From NCBI RefSeq assembly GCF_028554725.1, contig NC_071671.1:64846001-64910000 (forward strand): a stretch of 64,000 nt of DNA, given 5' to 3'. Of the stretch, positions 36,681 through 49,053 are shown piece after piece; position 1 is the first letter of the stretch, and each line of letters begins with the position of its first letter. Under the pieces are notes generated by a model. That model was given only the letters and a program-made list of their open reading frames with translations. It did not search any database and was not told where the DNA came from. The position numbers and the translations under genes are program-made. Source of the DNA: Zeugodacus cucurbitae. Taxonomy: Eukaryota; Arthropoda; Insecta; Diptera; Tephritidae.

Positions 36681-37910
36681 TATACTCTCGCAACAAATGT
36701 TGCTAAAGAGAGTATTATAGTTTTGTTCACATAACGGTTGTTTGTAACACCCAAAACTAAACGAGTTAGATATAGGGTTATATATACCAAAGTGATCAGG
36801 GTGAAGAGTGGAGTTCAAATCCGAATGTCTGTCTGTCCGTCCGTCCGTCCGTCCGTCCGTCTGTGCAAGCTGTAACTTGAGTAAAAATTAAGATATCTTG
36901 ATGAAACTTGACACACTTATTTCTTGGCACCATAGGAAGGTTGCTTTCGAAAATGAGCAAAATCGGACCACTGCCACGCCCACAAAATGGCGAAAACCGA
37001 AAACACATAAAGTGCCATAACTAAGCCATAAATAAAGCTATGGAAATAAATTTGGCACGAAGAATCGCACTATGATACCAATGGCCCCGCCCCCTACTAA
37101 GTTTTTTGTACATATCTCGCAAACCAATAGAGCTATATAAACCAAACTTTCTGCAGTCGTTTTTTTTAGCGACCTCCTAATACATTCCAAAAATGAAAGA
37201 AATCGGATCATAACCACGCCCACCTCCCATACAAAAGTTAGGTTGAAAATTACTAAAAGTGGGTTAACTCTCTAACGAAAAACGTCAGAAACACTAAATT
37301 TCACACAAGAAATGGCAGATGAAAGCAGCACTCAGATTTTTTTACAAAATGGAAAATGGGCGTGGCGTCGCCCACTTATGGGTCAACAACCATATCTCAG
37401 GAACTACTCGACCGATTTCGATGAAACTTGGTTTGTAATAGTTTCCTTACATCCCAATGATATGTTGTGAAAATAGGCTAAATCGCCTCACAACCACGCC
37501 TACTTCCTATATACCAGAACTTTGAAGACGATCTGAATCGTTTACTTTACAATATATAAAGTAAGCACTAGTGAAGATATCGGTGCAGAACTTTGCACAA
37601 ATACTATGTTAATAGTGTGGCAGCCCCATTCTAAAAATCGCCGAAATCGGACCATAGGTTTTTAAGGCCCATATATCGAACACGAGGACCTCGGTGCTTC
37701 TAACCTAATATTAGAGTTTCCATCTTTCAATGGACTTTATACAATATATATACACATATTCGTGGGTCGTGGGATATATTTATTACAGTGTATTATATAA
37801 TATAAATATAAATATATTGTGTATTATATAATATAAATAAAGTTAAATAAATAAATTGCGAGAGTATAAAATGTTCGGTTACCCCCGAACTTAGCCCTTC
37901 CTTACTTGTT
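36681..37910 (+). mobile_element. Helentron/DINE-like repeat, family 1, copy D (best preserved)
   Basis: The 5' end TATACTCTCGCAACAAATGT followed by TGCTAAAGAGAGTA forms a stem-loop. The next 130 bases lead to GTCTGTCTGTCCGTCCGTCC (from about 36826), a short tetranucleotide expansion. The middle carries repeated GGGCGTGGC / CCACGCCC phrases. The 3' end has AATTGCGAGAGTATAAAATG, a perfect GTTCGG/CCGAAC hairpin and TTAGCCCTTCCTTACTTGTT ending at 37910. The architecture (conserved 5' block with GTCCGTC, subterminal inverted repeats, 3' hairpin, no protein) matches non-autonomous INE-1/DINE-1 (Helentron) elements. I could not align it to a named family. Frames at 36796-37008 and 37038-37223 are repeat sequence. 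Confidence 0.82.
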
Positions 37911-40900
37911 AAAATATAAATATAATTTTAAGAAACCTTACAATACATCTAATGCCACTTGTTTTAGCTGTATTTGAAAATAGAAGAAAAAATCAGACAA
38001 AACCATTGGCAAGAGTATTATAATTTTTAATAAAAAATCGCATTGTGCGAATATTTTTCAACACTTATTTTCGAACTGATATTGAAAATCTAAGGCCATT
38101 GTTGAAATTTCTTCATTGTAATACCAAGCTTTCGCATAATTAATATAATTTCCAGCAAAAACCTTACCTCCTCACTTTGTAAATTCTAGCGATCCAACAG
38201 CGCCAATAATATACTAACCAACCAACTGTATATTCACATCGTACTAGGGACTACATAATTTATTACTTAAGTCGAACTACCGTTACGTTTATATCCTCTG
38301 TGCATAGTTAATATCTTACTGACGAACTAATCATGTAGCAGGCTAGAAAACAATACTAACAAAAACAAATTACATGCAATTTTCAGTGCTATTGTTGTCG
38401 TTGTTGTTGTTGTTCCCAAACTATGGCCTTCAACGAATCAACACAGCGTAACGCTTGACATGCAATATAATTTGAATTAATGAAGTATAAGCCAATGAAC
38501 ATGTGTATTGAATTAGATGTGTAGAATCGAACAACTATTGCATATACAAACACACACCAGCGTGTGTGGTGAGACCGCTAGCGCAATGGGCGATAGATTT
38601 TGTGCATTGAGTCTTGCCATTTACCAATTTAAACTATCGTTAAGCCATTGGCCACAAATGTGGAGTTGCGTGTATTTGCGCATTTCATCATTGAATATAT
38701 GTTATATAAATATATTTCCTTCGACATGTGTATGTAAGTAAACATTATAATGAGTTCTATAGGGTAGTCGCACTCACGCTTCGACGCCTTGTAGATTTAT
38801 GCATAGTATATCTGTACCTTGGTACTCAGTACCAACAGTTATAATCATATTCACACGAATTACTAATGACTAAGCTACATTTAGTAGCAATAATGCTGCC
38901 AGTTGGTTGAGAAGCCTATTGAATAGGCAGTCGGGGAATCATTGTATGTAATCTGTAACAGGAATCAGTTGTAGAGACTTAGAGCTAAGCGGTTTATTTT
39001 GCAGTATAAATTGGAGAATACTACCTTTTAGTAGTAATGGCTGATGTCCAGACGAGGTATCTTACTTAGCACAAGAGCGCAGTGAAACTTGTTCAAAAAG
39101 ACTTTCCGATATATTTATGAGTAGATCGCATGAAGACCAAGAGTTTTCAAAAAAATATTGGAAAAGTTAAGAGTACACATGGAACTGGAGAGCAAATAAT
39201 ACGCCGATACGTATTCAGGTCATATAAAGACTGAAAGACTGAGACTGAAAGTATATTCACTCTAAAAATAAATAATTTTACTTTCTGTGAAATTAATTAA
39301 AAAGAACAAAGGCAAATACTATACAATACAGTTTAACCTATAAAAATATCTTTCTCAGAAACTGCATGCAATAAATATATGTCACGCAAATAGATCGAAA
39401 ATATTATTTTTTTCTCTCGACGCCACTTGCTGCATAATTTCACCTGCAATAATCACAACTTAAATATGCAAATATTGACAAAAAATTAATAAATGTGACG
39501 AGGTTTGTATTCACTCAGTTCGTTAACACAGGCTTAAAAAAGCGATTTCATTTCAGTTGTTACACAAACAAGTTGTGAGTGCGCTGAAGTAATTAAATGT
39601 GATTATTTTATTTTCATTTTTTTTCTGTATGCACAACGATTACTTTTTTCAGGTAAATTTTCAATTAACGTTGAAAATCCGAGTGCTTCAAATGTTAATT
39701 GAAAATCAAAATATTGACTTTTATATAATACGATACTCATTGTAACAGTTTGCAGACGAAAAAAAGTGTAAAAAACTGTACTTAAAGCGAAGTACACTCG
39801 TGAAAGCAATTAAAGCTATCGCAAATATGTCTGCAACAATTACTAATTTTTTTTTATTTGGTATACGGTTCTAGAGACGACTTTATAAAGTAAGAGTATT
39901 GAAATGACCAGCTCAGTTCATACTCAGCATCTCTTTTCCAACAAAGCCCGTCTTGGCCTCCCAAAGAGCCTCAAATGTTTATATTCAACTGTATTATGAG
40001 ATTGGAGCTGTTATAACCTCACCAAATATAGTCTAACTGTGTGAAAACTCTTGATCAAGGTAATCTGTAGACGAAGCTATTTATTGATATGATTCGGACA
40101 TTAAAAGTCAACCGATTTTCACAATTATTAGCTTGCAGAATCGTTTGACAAAATGTACTGAGACGAATTGTTGAAATCACATGCTTACACTGACAGCTGA
40201 TTTGACAACTATCCCTGTAGGAAATACTATACCAAAAACGAACACCAACCCACTAAGAACCTTTTCAGTAAGTTCTTATAACTCTTTAAAACAATAGCTC
40301 CACTAAACTTCTATTATTTATATCAAAATAAAAACTCAAACCTCAACGCTAATAAAAATTAATAACACTACTCCATACTATTTCCAAATTATCCGCACCA
40401 CATTGACGTAGTCATTAATGTTCTGTTTACTAATAACATTTCTCATCACACAAATGTTGACTAAATCCATAACTTGTTTATTGTTTGTATATGTATAGTC
40501 AATATTGTGTCAGCAAATTAGATTTACTGAGCAGCGATATGCATATTACAAGCGCGTAAAGACCACAAACCAAATACATGCAATTTACAACTATTGATCT
40601 AACATTATGGCAACCGCACTTGCGCTGGTTAACATTTGAATTATGTAAAAATAACATGTTTATTTATAAGACTATAACAATAATCGTAAATTCTATTTAT
40701 CATTACACAACTCGGCTCTTAATGGGTAATGATTTGTGTGGTTTATTTTTAATTACAAGCTGTCGATTGTAATGTGTAGAGCAAATAAATTATTGTCATA
40801 GAAATTCAATTGCTATGGAAATAATTAGAGGAAATTTATTTGCTTTATTGTAATTGTTAATTATGGCTGTAGTTATTCGAAAAATGCTTGGTTAGCAAAT

Positions 40901-42972
40901 CGAATAAATTTGAAAGCTTTTTAGGAGAGCTTTCACCAAAATGCATGTTGTGTAAGCTTAAGGAAGTGCGGTGTGCTTGAAGAAAAGCTGGCGAAACTTG
41001 ATAGTAAAATATAATATTCCGTATGATTATGAATAATTCTCTTAATATCATATAAGGGAACTCAACATACTCTCCTTTAAAAACGATGGGGATTGAGGAA
41101 AGATACCTCCTAAAACCTCCTTCTAAACCTATAACTTTATTTTAAGAATATTAAATCACTCATCCAAATTGAAAATCCATCATGCAAATAAATTGAGAGT
41201 GAGAGATATTTACGTAATATATGCTTCACTACCATGCATACTGACCTTTAGAAATTTTCTCTTTTATTACTGCGCCAGACAAAACAAATGCCGAATACAA
41301 TAGCTGCTAAGCAAACATGCTTATTTTTATACAATGCGCGTTTATTGTGAAAGCATAGAGAGAAATAAAGAAATCCAAACCTAACTAAGCACATATTAAA
41401 AGTAGAGGAGTATTCGACCAATTAGCAAAACAAAGACGTGGCCTTCATGCAGAAGGAAAAGACGTAAATGCCAACAAAGGGGAGAGTGAATTGAAATAAA
41501 AGAAACGAGCTGGAGCTGAGGAGAAAGATACTTTAGATGAGCGAGAAGTTAAATGCTAAGGATTTAAGAAAAAAGTGTTTTTTTTTAATATTAAATATTT
41601 TCTTGGAAGATTTATAAGATTTAATAGTTTTAATTATTAAAATTTAAAGAAAAATGTAGTCGAAGTTTTGAGTTTATCAGTACTTAGGTTCGACTGTTTT
41701 GGTTATATTTTATAAAGGCACCCTAAATGCAGGCAATAGCAAGCTTTGCTTAAACTAACATCCTAAATGTAGGCAACAGTTATTAACTAATGACTTGTAA
41801 ATTAAGTTTTTGTATTGTGTTTTAATGGTTTACACACCCGAATTTGGTTCTTCATTTATAAAAACTCTTCTATTTTTTCTCCATCAGACAACAAAGCCCC
41901 GAAAAAGTATTAAAAGTATATTACGTGCATATTAGTAACATGCAAATATGACATAAAATAGCTTGTTCACAAACAAAAATAATAAAAAAGCGTTCGCTTG
42001 TAACCGAAGTAAAGTGACACAAATTAATGTCACACTCTTGTCGACATTCGATAAATCACCGCAATGACGATCAAATTGCCATAACGACCGAATTAAAGCG
42101 AAGGGAAATTGTGTAACGCGAGATAAAATTGCCAATTCAGAAACACGACCAACGAACCGCAACCTCCACCCACAAAACGGTACTCTCCATATACGACTAT
42201 ATTTCGTGCGAAGGTGTAAACGCAAGGGATAATTTATATGCGTAACGTAATGCAACTTAACAACTTTTGCCATTTCTGTTGTTTATTTGATGTTTTTTTT
42301 TGTTGTTGTTTGTTGTTGAAAAGGCAGTTATTGTCTTACATTATTTTCGGCTTTCAGTGGGGAATTAAGTAGCGGTAGTTAAAGTGATGGCGGAATCGTA
42401 TTACAATCGGTACAAGGTATAAGTTTATATGCCAATAGAAATGGAGTATAAATATAAATATGCATGTCCCAGTGGTGGCATGAGAAAACAGTAAAATAAA
42501 TAAAATAATCACAAAGTTCAAATAGAAAACATTGCTCTTACATAAGTCATTAGCCATAAAATGGCTCAAATAACTAGCAGGATTTGGCTTGCACGCATAT
42601 ATAGTACTTATTTTTGCCTGCAGGGAGTCACGTATCCTTTTCATGCATTTGATTTATGAATATTCAATTTTGTATACTCACATTTGGTTATCTTTGAAAC
42701 TGGAGCATTAAAGTGAATATTATCATACACATGCTATCGTGTTTACGCAATGCAATTAGCAAACACTTCCAGGAACGTGTAGATAACGAGGTACTTAGGC
42801 TAAACTGTTGAGTGTTTGTATCCAATATTGCAATACATAATTCAATGTAGAATTTTAAATCAAAATGATTAAATTTAGAATATTTTTAACAATGACTTAC
42901 ATCGAAACTTTCAAAAAAGAATGGATTTGCATATTCAACTCCAAACTATACTCTGCTCAATATCGTAGTCTA
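37911..42972. other. no recognisable gene
   Basis: About 5 kb of AT-rich DNA with a GTTGTTGTTGTTG run at 38396-38415 and short chance frames (38517-38741, 39603-39809, 40578-40772, 41932-42273, 42354-42644). No mobile-element end, RNA gene or splice-supported exon was recognised. Confidence 0.55.
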
Positions 42973-42973
42973 T

Positions 42974-43731
42974 ACTCTAAACTCTAAACTCTAAACTCTA
43001 AACTCTAAACTCTAAACTCTAAACTCTAAACTCTAAGCTCTAAACTGTAAACTCTAAACTCTAAACTCTAAACTCTAAACTCTAAACTCTAAACTCTAAA
43101 CTCTAAACTCTAAACTCTAAACTCTAAACTCTAAACTCTAAACTCTAAACTCTAAACTCTAAACTCTAAACTCTAAACTCTAAACTCTAAACTCTAAACT
43201 CTAAACTCTAAACTCTAAACTCTAAACTCTAAACTCTAAACTCTAAACTCTAAACTCTAAACTCTAAACTCTAAACTCTAAACTCTAAACTCTAAACTCT
43301 AAACTCTAAACTCTAAACTCTAAACTCTAAACTCTAAACTCTAAACTCTAAACTCTAAACTCTAAACTCTAAACTCTAAACTCTAAACTCTAAACTCTAA
43401 ACTCTAAACTCTAAACTCTAAACTCTAAACTCTAAACTCTAAACTCTAAACTCTAAACTCTAAACTCTAAACTCTAAACTCTAAACTCTAAACTCTAAAC
43501 TCTAAACTCTAAACTCTAAACTCTAAACTCTAAACTCTAAACTCTAAACTCTAAACTCTAAACTCTAAACTCTAAACTCTAAGCTCTAAACTCTAAACTC
43601 TAAACTCTAAACTCTAAACTCTAAACTCTAAACTCTAAGCTCTAAACTCTAAACTCTAAACTCTAAACTCTAAACTCTAAGCTCAAAACTCTAAACTGTA
43701 AACTCTAAACTCTAAGCTCTAAACTCTAAAC
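42974..43731. repeat. 7-bp satellite-like array (CTCTAAA)n
   Basis: About 108 tandem copies of the heptamer CTCTAAA. The core (about 43050-43575) is essentially perfect. Variants (CTCTAAG, CTGTAAA, CTCAAAA) lie near the left edge around 43035-43048 and become frequent from 43580 to the right edge. It differs from the plant telomere unit CCCTAAA by one base. Flies of this group do not use short telomerase repeats, so it is best read as an interstitial microsatellite/satellite seed. No frame or gene is associated. Confidence 0.97.
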
Positions 43732-44793
43732 TATACTTAACCTGCTTTTGCCTTATTCAAAACAAAAACGCAATCGAAGAAAGTCTCATCGACCAAGAAC
43801 ATTGTTGCTGATGCTCTTATTAAAGTCTCTAAACACATTATACGGATAATAGTGGTGCTAAAATGAAACGGCGCCATTATAAACATTACCGCCCACTAAT
43901 TTCAAAGAAAAAAAGCAGAAAACTATGCAGCAAAGGAAAAATTAGAATCAATGCGTTGGAAAATGAAGAGCTTATGCTGAAGAACAGAGAATGAAAGTGT
44001 CGTACATGACAGCTGTAGAAAGACGAGCAATAGTGATAGCTGCCAAAAAAATATCCTAGCTATAGAGTATTAAATGACATACATAAGAGTATTAGCAAGT
44101 ACTCGTATCACTACTAAAAGCTATTCTACAAATCATTCGACCGCTTTTGAAAATTTTCCATTTTTCCCACGAATACTGTGTTTTACCACTTCGCCTCCAC
44201 AAACACAAATGAACGAATGAAAGCATAAACGAAGCTGATTTATCAAAAGCTGTCGGTTTTAAATACAATTACAGATTGGAGGGTCGAATTGCAGAGGCGC
44301 CACACAAACGGCAACAATGTTGTGGGCGAATTTCAATTTGGCGCTTCACGCGCATAAATGCATACATATATTTGTGTGTATGTGTGTAGAATGAAAGCGA
44401 AAATTACGTAGCTGCGCGAGTGAAAATATGTGCCACAAGAGCGATGAACTTCATAACTTTCGCTAGCTCTGCTGGGATCACCGTGTGGTATGAGCAACGT
44501 GAAAACAATTGCGCTTTTTGATGGCGCTACGCAGAGAATGTGCGACCAAAGCGGAATAAAAAAAAGGTCTCAAACACAAATGACTAATGGGCTTGCGTTT
44601 TGTAATTAATTTCGAACTTACTTAGCGCGTGGCATTTAAGCTCGCTGTAATTTACTAGCTAGCAACGCAGTGGGAGGCGGGCGTAGCAAACGTTGAGCAG
44701 TTAGCAGTAAGCGTGTGTCAAGTTGCAAGCAGTCGTTGTAAACCGCAATTTCTTCAGCGCTAGCGCTTTGCTATTTGCGCGTATTAGTTTACA

Positions 44794-44818
44794 ATGATTA
44801 ATTGTTGTCAACTTTTAG
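44794..44818 (+). other. possible short first coding exon (ATG plus donor)
   Basis: ATG at 44794 in the context TTTACAATG, a fair fly start context, opens eight codons (MINCCQLL) and one base, and then meets AG followed by GTGAGA at 44819. The 100-200 bases upstream are less AT-rich and contain GCAGTTAGCAG and AGCAGTCG, loosely initiator-like. No downstream exon was found within the window. A chance pairing is quite possible. Confidence 0.15.
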
Positions 44819-45444
44819 GTGAGAAACCAAAGACAGCGTTGACCATATTTCATTTCTGTGCGAGTGAGTCTATGTTTTCGGTAGATTGTAGCCAAATAGC
44901 AACTTAAAATTGCCAGAAAGCGCAGCATAAACTCTTAGTAATGGGAGTAGCTAGTGAAAAGTTGCCATAAAATGATAATGTAGCATTGCTAGAGCGCTCT
45001 ACACTAAACTTTCCGCTCTTTCAGCCAGCAAATTTTTGAGTTATATCATTCCATTCTTGGCCACACTTAGCGTTACAAGTACAGTTAAAAAATGTTTGTA
45101 TTTTTTGTGTCTTCTACGCCTGCCTTTCTTCTGGTTTTTGCCAGCGTAATAAGAAGTAGCGCCGAGCGCCGGTTGGTGGTGGTGGAGTGGCGCATGTCAG
45201 AGAATGAAATATGGTTAGATTATTTTTCATATTTCGCTTTCGCTTTTTACTCATTTCAATTGTTGGCTTTGTTGTTGTTGTTTTTTCCATGTTTTTTTTG
45301 TGGTTTTCTTGGTCGAATTTGCGATTGCAATTAGCGTTGCGGTTTTTGGTTTCAAGGTCTGCTGCCTTGTCGGCGCGCTCTTATTTCGTGCGCTGTATTT
45401 TGGCTGATTGCAGATTTACTTTTCAACTCGGCCAAGTCGTCGAA

Positions 45445-45479
<35 letters not shown>

Positions 45480-45480
45480 C
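45445..45480. repeat. (GT)n/(GC)n microsatellite
   Basis: About 13 GT units passing into GCGCGCGTGC. Alternating purine-pyrimidine of this type can adopt Z-DNA; that is a general property, not shown here. Confidence 0.92.
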
Positions 45481-46039
45481 ACTTGCTCTTCACCTGAATA
45501 ATTGAAATTAATGAATGTGGTTCTCTACTGGTATGGGCCAGCAACGATAATGAGCTCCAAGTACATTTTCGAGTTGGAGGCGGTAGTCCGTATTTGATCT
45601 GATTTTAATTGAAAAATGGTTGGCTTATTTGTAAAGGGATTTGCACGCTTTTGTACTATGTTTAATGAAATTTTAAGCAATTTGTCCAAAGTGTTTGAAT
45701 TGATCGGTTAAAATTTGCGAGTTTTTGGGTGAAATAAAGAGAAAAATTTTTATTTCCTCTAAAAGAGGATAGATCCACTAACACTCTTCCAACACTAAAA
45801 ATCGAGGTTTCTTCAGCTACCAATAGAAAAAATATTTAGATTTAGTGTAGTTCTCATAACGATCCCCAATAATGCCTTTGCATCGGTGGTAGCATATGAA
45901 ACCAGTTTGGATTCTACGTTGTATCTTTATGAACTATTCACTCACTAATGGTCAACTATTTATCTATTTTCAAAAATAGCACTCTCTTCTTTAATATAAA
46001 AAAAAATAAAAAGAAGAGCTCTTCCACTCTGATTTATTG

Positions 46040-46180
46040 AAGAGAGAGAGAGTCAACTAGAACATAAGATGAAAGAGAGGGAGAGATATATGGTGTGAGA
46101 AGGAGAGATATATGGTGTGAGAAGGAGAGATATATGGTGTGAGAGAGAGAGGGGAGAAGAGAGAGATAGGGAGAAGGATG
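46040..46180. repeat. GA-rich minisatellite with a 22-bp unit
   Basis: Three direct copies of a 22-base unit GAGAGATATATGGTGTGAGA+AG run from 46081 to about 46146, inside a longer purine-rich tract of GAGAGA blocks (46040-46180). The repeated GAGAG pentamers are potential GAGA-factor sites in flies. Confidence 0.9.
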
Positions 46181-48735
46181 TAGGCTAGAGATGCGACGCC
46201 TTTAAACAAAAGGAAACTGAATTTGGAACCGATCTGTGATCCACTTATAAGTAAAACACAAAACTATTGCTATTTTATATACTAGTTTCTCTATTTAAAT
46301 AAAACTCCATAACATGTTGTTGTTGCTCCTTTTGCTTTTTTAATTAAAACAGTTTCATGCATTCAGCAGTGCCATCTAGCAACTAGTGAAAACAATGAAA
46401 AAAATAGCTGAGAGTAAAAGCAAAAACAAAACTTCAAGTGAAATACCACAGAGTAGGAAAGCGGCATAAAGAGCCATCAAAAATATAATTAAGCAAATTT
46501 GTGTACTGTAGAAAGAGCAACTAACGAATGTTAATAAAAAACTAAAAAAAAACTGGGTATGTGGGTTAAAAATGCACCGACTGCAAATGAGACAATGAGA
46601 GCAATGCAGTGCACTAGAAACGTAATGAGAAATGGCAAGCAGAATTACGTGAGCAACAAAGTGGATAATGAAAGAAACAGGATTTTAATTGGGCTACTTT
46701 AAAACCAAAACATTTAATTGCAAGCGCAGAGAGAGTTTAAATGACTTTTTGTTGGTGAAGAGTGTGCGCGGTACGCAAAAGAAAAACCGCACGAAAGTGA
46801 CATTTGTCGGTTTTACCACGAAAAACAACAACACAAACACGAATAACAACAGAAATTTGTCGTAGGCGGTCAATTGCGGCAATTGTTACCAATTTGCTCA
46901 GCGCTTAATCCGACTTTGAGCTCTGACATGCCAGCGTCCAATCGCATTGTTTTACATGATCGAAGCTGTGTGTCTTAGCGGCCGTTGTTGTTTGAAATTT
47001 TTAGTTTCTGCGTGAATTTTATTTCAATTTGTTATTGCCATTTAGTGTTGCTTTTGTGCTTTTAACTCTCTGACACTTAGCGCTAATCAGCTTATTGCTG
47101 TTTTTTCTTGCCTAGAGTTGTAGGTGAAGCGCTGTCAGTTGGCTGAAAATAGCAAAATTTAAATATACACAACAGTTCTTGAGTAGTCAGCGAACCTCGA
47201 AGATTCGGTGGAAGCGACAAGACTGCTTTACTTAGCGACTGCTTTGTGTTTATTTGCGTTTCTTTTTGTAGCTTATTACGCGTAAGCCATAAAAAGTACA
47301 GCAAATATTGATAAAGCTGCAGTTTGGCGATAGCTTGCATAGCTGGCGAAGAGACCTCTTTTAAACAGCTGAAGAAGTATGAGTCTTATCAAATTTTATG
47401 TTTATTTATTTTGTGGTTTCAGCATAGTTTTCACTTTAGTTATCGCGAACTTAAGTTGTAGTGAGCATTCCTTTAAGATAATTACCTTATAGAAGAAATT
47501 GTTACACACGTCGTATGAGTAACTTAACGTAGAAATCATGGATATACAGTATGAAATAAATAAAATCGCAGTCTAACTGGTACTAAGATACCAATTGATA
47601 TCCTGACCACCAGTACTATACTCAGCTAACATTATCTAAAGCTTTATAAATTCAGAATTGTTGTATGGTCAGATAAATTTAATATGAACTTCCAGTTTGT
47701 CTGCACTTTCACTCATGCCATGCAATACTACAAAACTACGATTTTCGGCGAGCATACTTTTGCTCTTAATAACTACACTACGCACTAGACTTGCAATACA
47801 CCAGGGAGATAGCTAGCAAGCAAGCAAAAAATTGCCATTTCGCATTTTCTGTTGACAACCTAATTAAATGTGTTGCCGCTGTGTGACCTTCATTTGCTCT
47901 TGCTACGCTACGCCGAGCGATGACATTGAGTCGGAGAGTCACAGTCGTAATGGATTTTACTTAGTCTTACTGTTGCAAATGCGAATCTTGTTGCTTTTCG
48001 CTTACTTATTTTCTTTTTTTTATTTCATTCCATTTTTGTTTATTTTGTTGTCCTTGAAATTTTGCAAAGCCTCAAATTTGTTTGTAATTATTGTATTGGG
48101 ATTTGTACTTTGCAAGATAAACTCTCGAGAATTATGAGCAAGTCGTTAGCGACAACGGAACGGCAACAGGATTTGTGTTTAGGTTAGTTGTGGTTTGTTT
48201 ATATTAAAGTGGAATAAAATTATTAGTTGGCGGTTTATGGAGTTTAAGTTTAACTTGGTTTTGGGACATTAGTTATTTAAAGAAGAATTTAGTACTCACT
48301 TTTTATTAAATTTATTAAATTTATGGGCATTTGTGTATTTTACTTTCATCATTTGAAATTAAAATTATAATTTGTCAGAATTAAGTGCAACATTTTTTTA
48401 AAATGACCATTGAAACTTTAAAAGTGTTGATTTGTCATTTCGAGACTCGTTTCATAGTTAAAAACACATCAATAAACTCTCTCTCTCTAAACTCTCTTTT
48501 CGTATTTCATTATCGGCGCAAATTATTACCAATTAAATGCTCAATATTTTAATACTGCAGTTGGCTAAATTCTAAAATATGTCATGGATTTAAATTTTTT
48601 AGTACTTTTTGACAAAGAAATTTCCATTCGAGACTCGTGTGAATCAGAGAGATTTTCTTTCTATTTTATAAATTGGAAGCAGCTAATGTAGAATAAAAAA
48701 GTTTTGTAAATTATTTTTAAATTTGACTTTATCTA
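46181..48735. other. no recognisable gene
   Basis: Noncoding DNA with chance frames at 46694-46882, 47092-47340 and 47868-48137. Short CTCTCTCTC at 48478-48487. Nothing else is seen. Confidence 0.55.
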
Positions 48736-49051
48736 TTAGGTCTATAACTTTGCTTCCGTCGTTTTTTTGTAAATTTAAATCTTTTTTCCACTTCGATGAG
48801 CCTCAGCCGCACTTTTCTTGGAATTAAAAAAGAAAAACAAAATTTCCTGCAAATGTCGAGAATTCGGCTCAAAAAGTGATATTTTCAGTTGAGAATAAGT
48901 TTGGGATGCAAAGAGATCTCTACAAATATTTTGTTGGGTTAATGTTGACACAAATGTCCAAGATCGATATAAAAAAAATCGATTTAATCGACCAGTGCTT
49001 GACCCTAGAGACATCTATTGGAAAACGGCGGAAGCCAAGTTGTAGATCTAA
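48736..49051 (-). mobile_element. MITE-like deletion derivative of the 9.8-kb mariner family
   Basis: Flanked by TA on both sides (48734-48735, 49052-49053). The left end TTAGGTCTATAACTTTGCTT and the right end (reverse complement TTAGATCTACAACTTGGCTT) are clear terminal repeats of about 31 bp. Read on the minus strand it is colinear with the first 200-odd bases of the element at 9827: the same ATCGATTTAATCGACCAG-type leader (inverted here) and then the transposase N-terminus SLFEPNSRHLQEIL ... NSKKSAAEAHR. The sequence then jumps directly to the right terminal repeat. The start codon is ATA in place of ATG, and about 1 kb of transposase is missing. At 316 bp with both ends it fits a MITE. The frames at 48775-49014 and 48876-49079 are parts of it. 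Confidence 0.93.
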
Positions 49052-49053
49052 TA

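Larger units (their letters stand above)
43732..46039. other. no recognised gene; possible short first exon near 44.8 kb
   Basis: Noncoding DNA. The part at 44600-45500 is less AT-rich; a possible start exon within it is listed separately. The frames at 45092-45334 and 45211-45501 are hydrophobic because of TTTTG-rich sequence and have no domain. Confidence 0.5.

Noticed and set aside
36800..36870. GTTCAAATCC followed by a structured region, tRNA T-arm-like
   Set aside because: It lies in the conserved 5' block of the repeat family; no matching acceptor, D or anticodon arms.
42974..43731. Telomere repeat or chromosome end
   Set aside because: The unit is CTCTAAA, not TTAGG or CCCTAAA, it is interstitial, and dipterans of this type do not use telomerase repeats.
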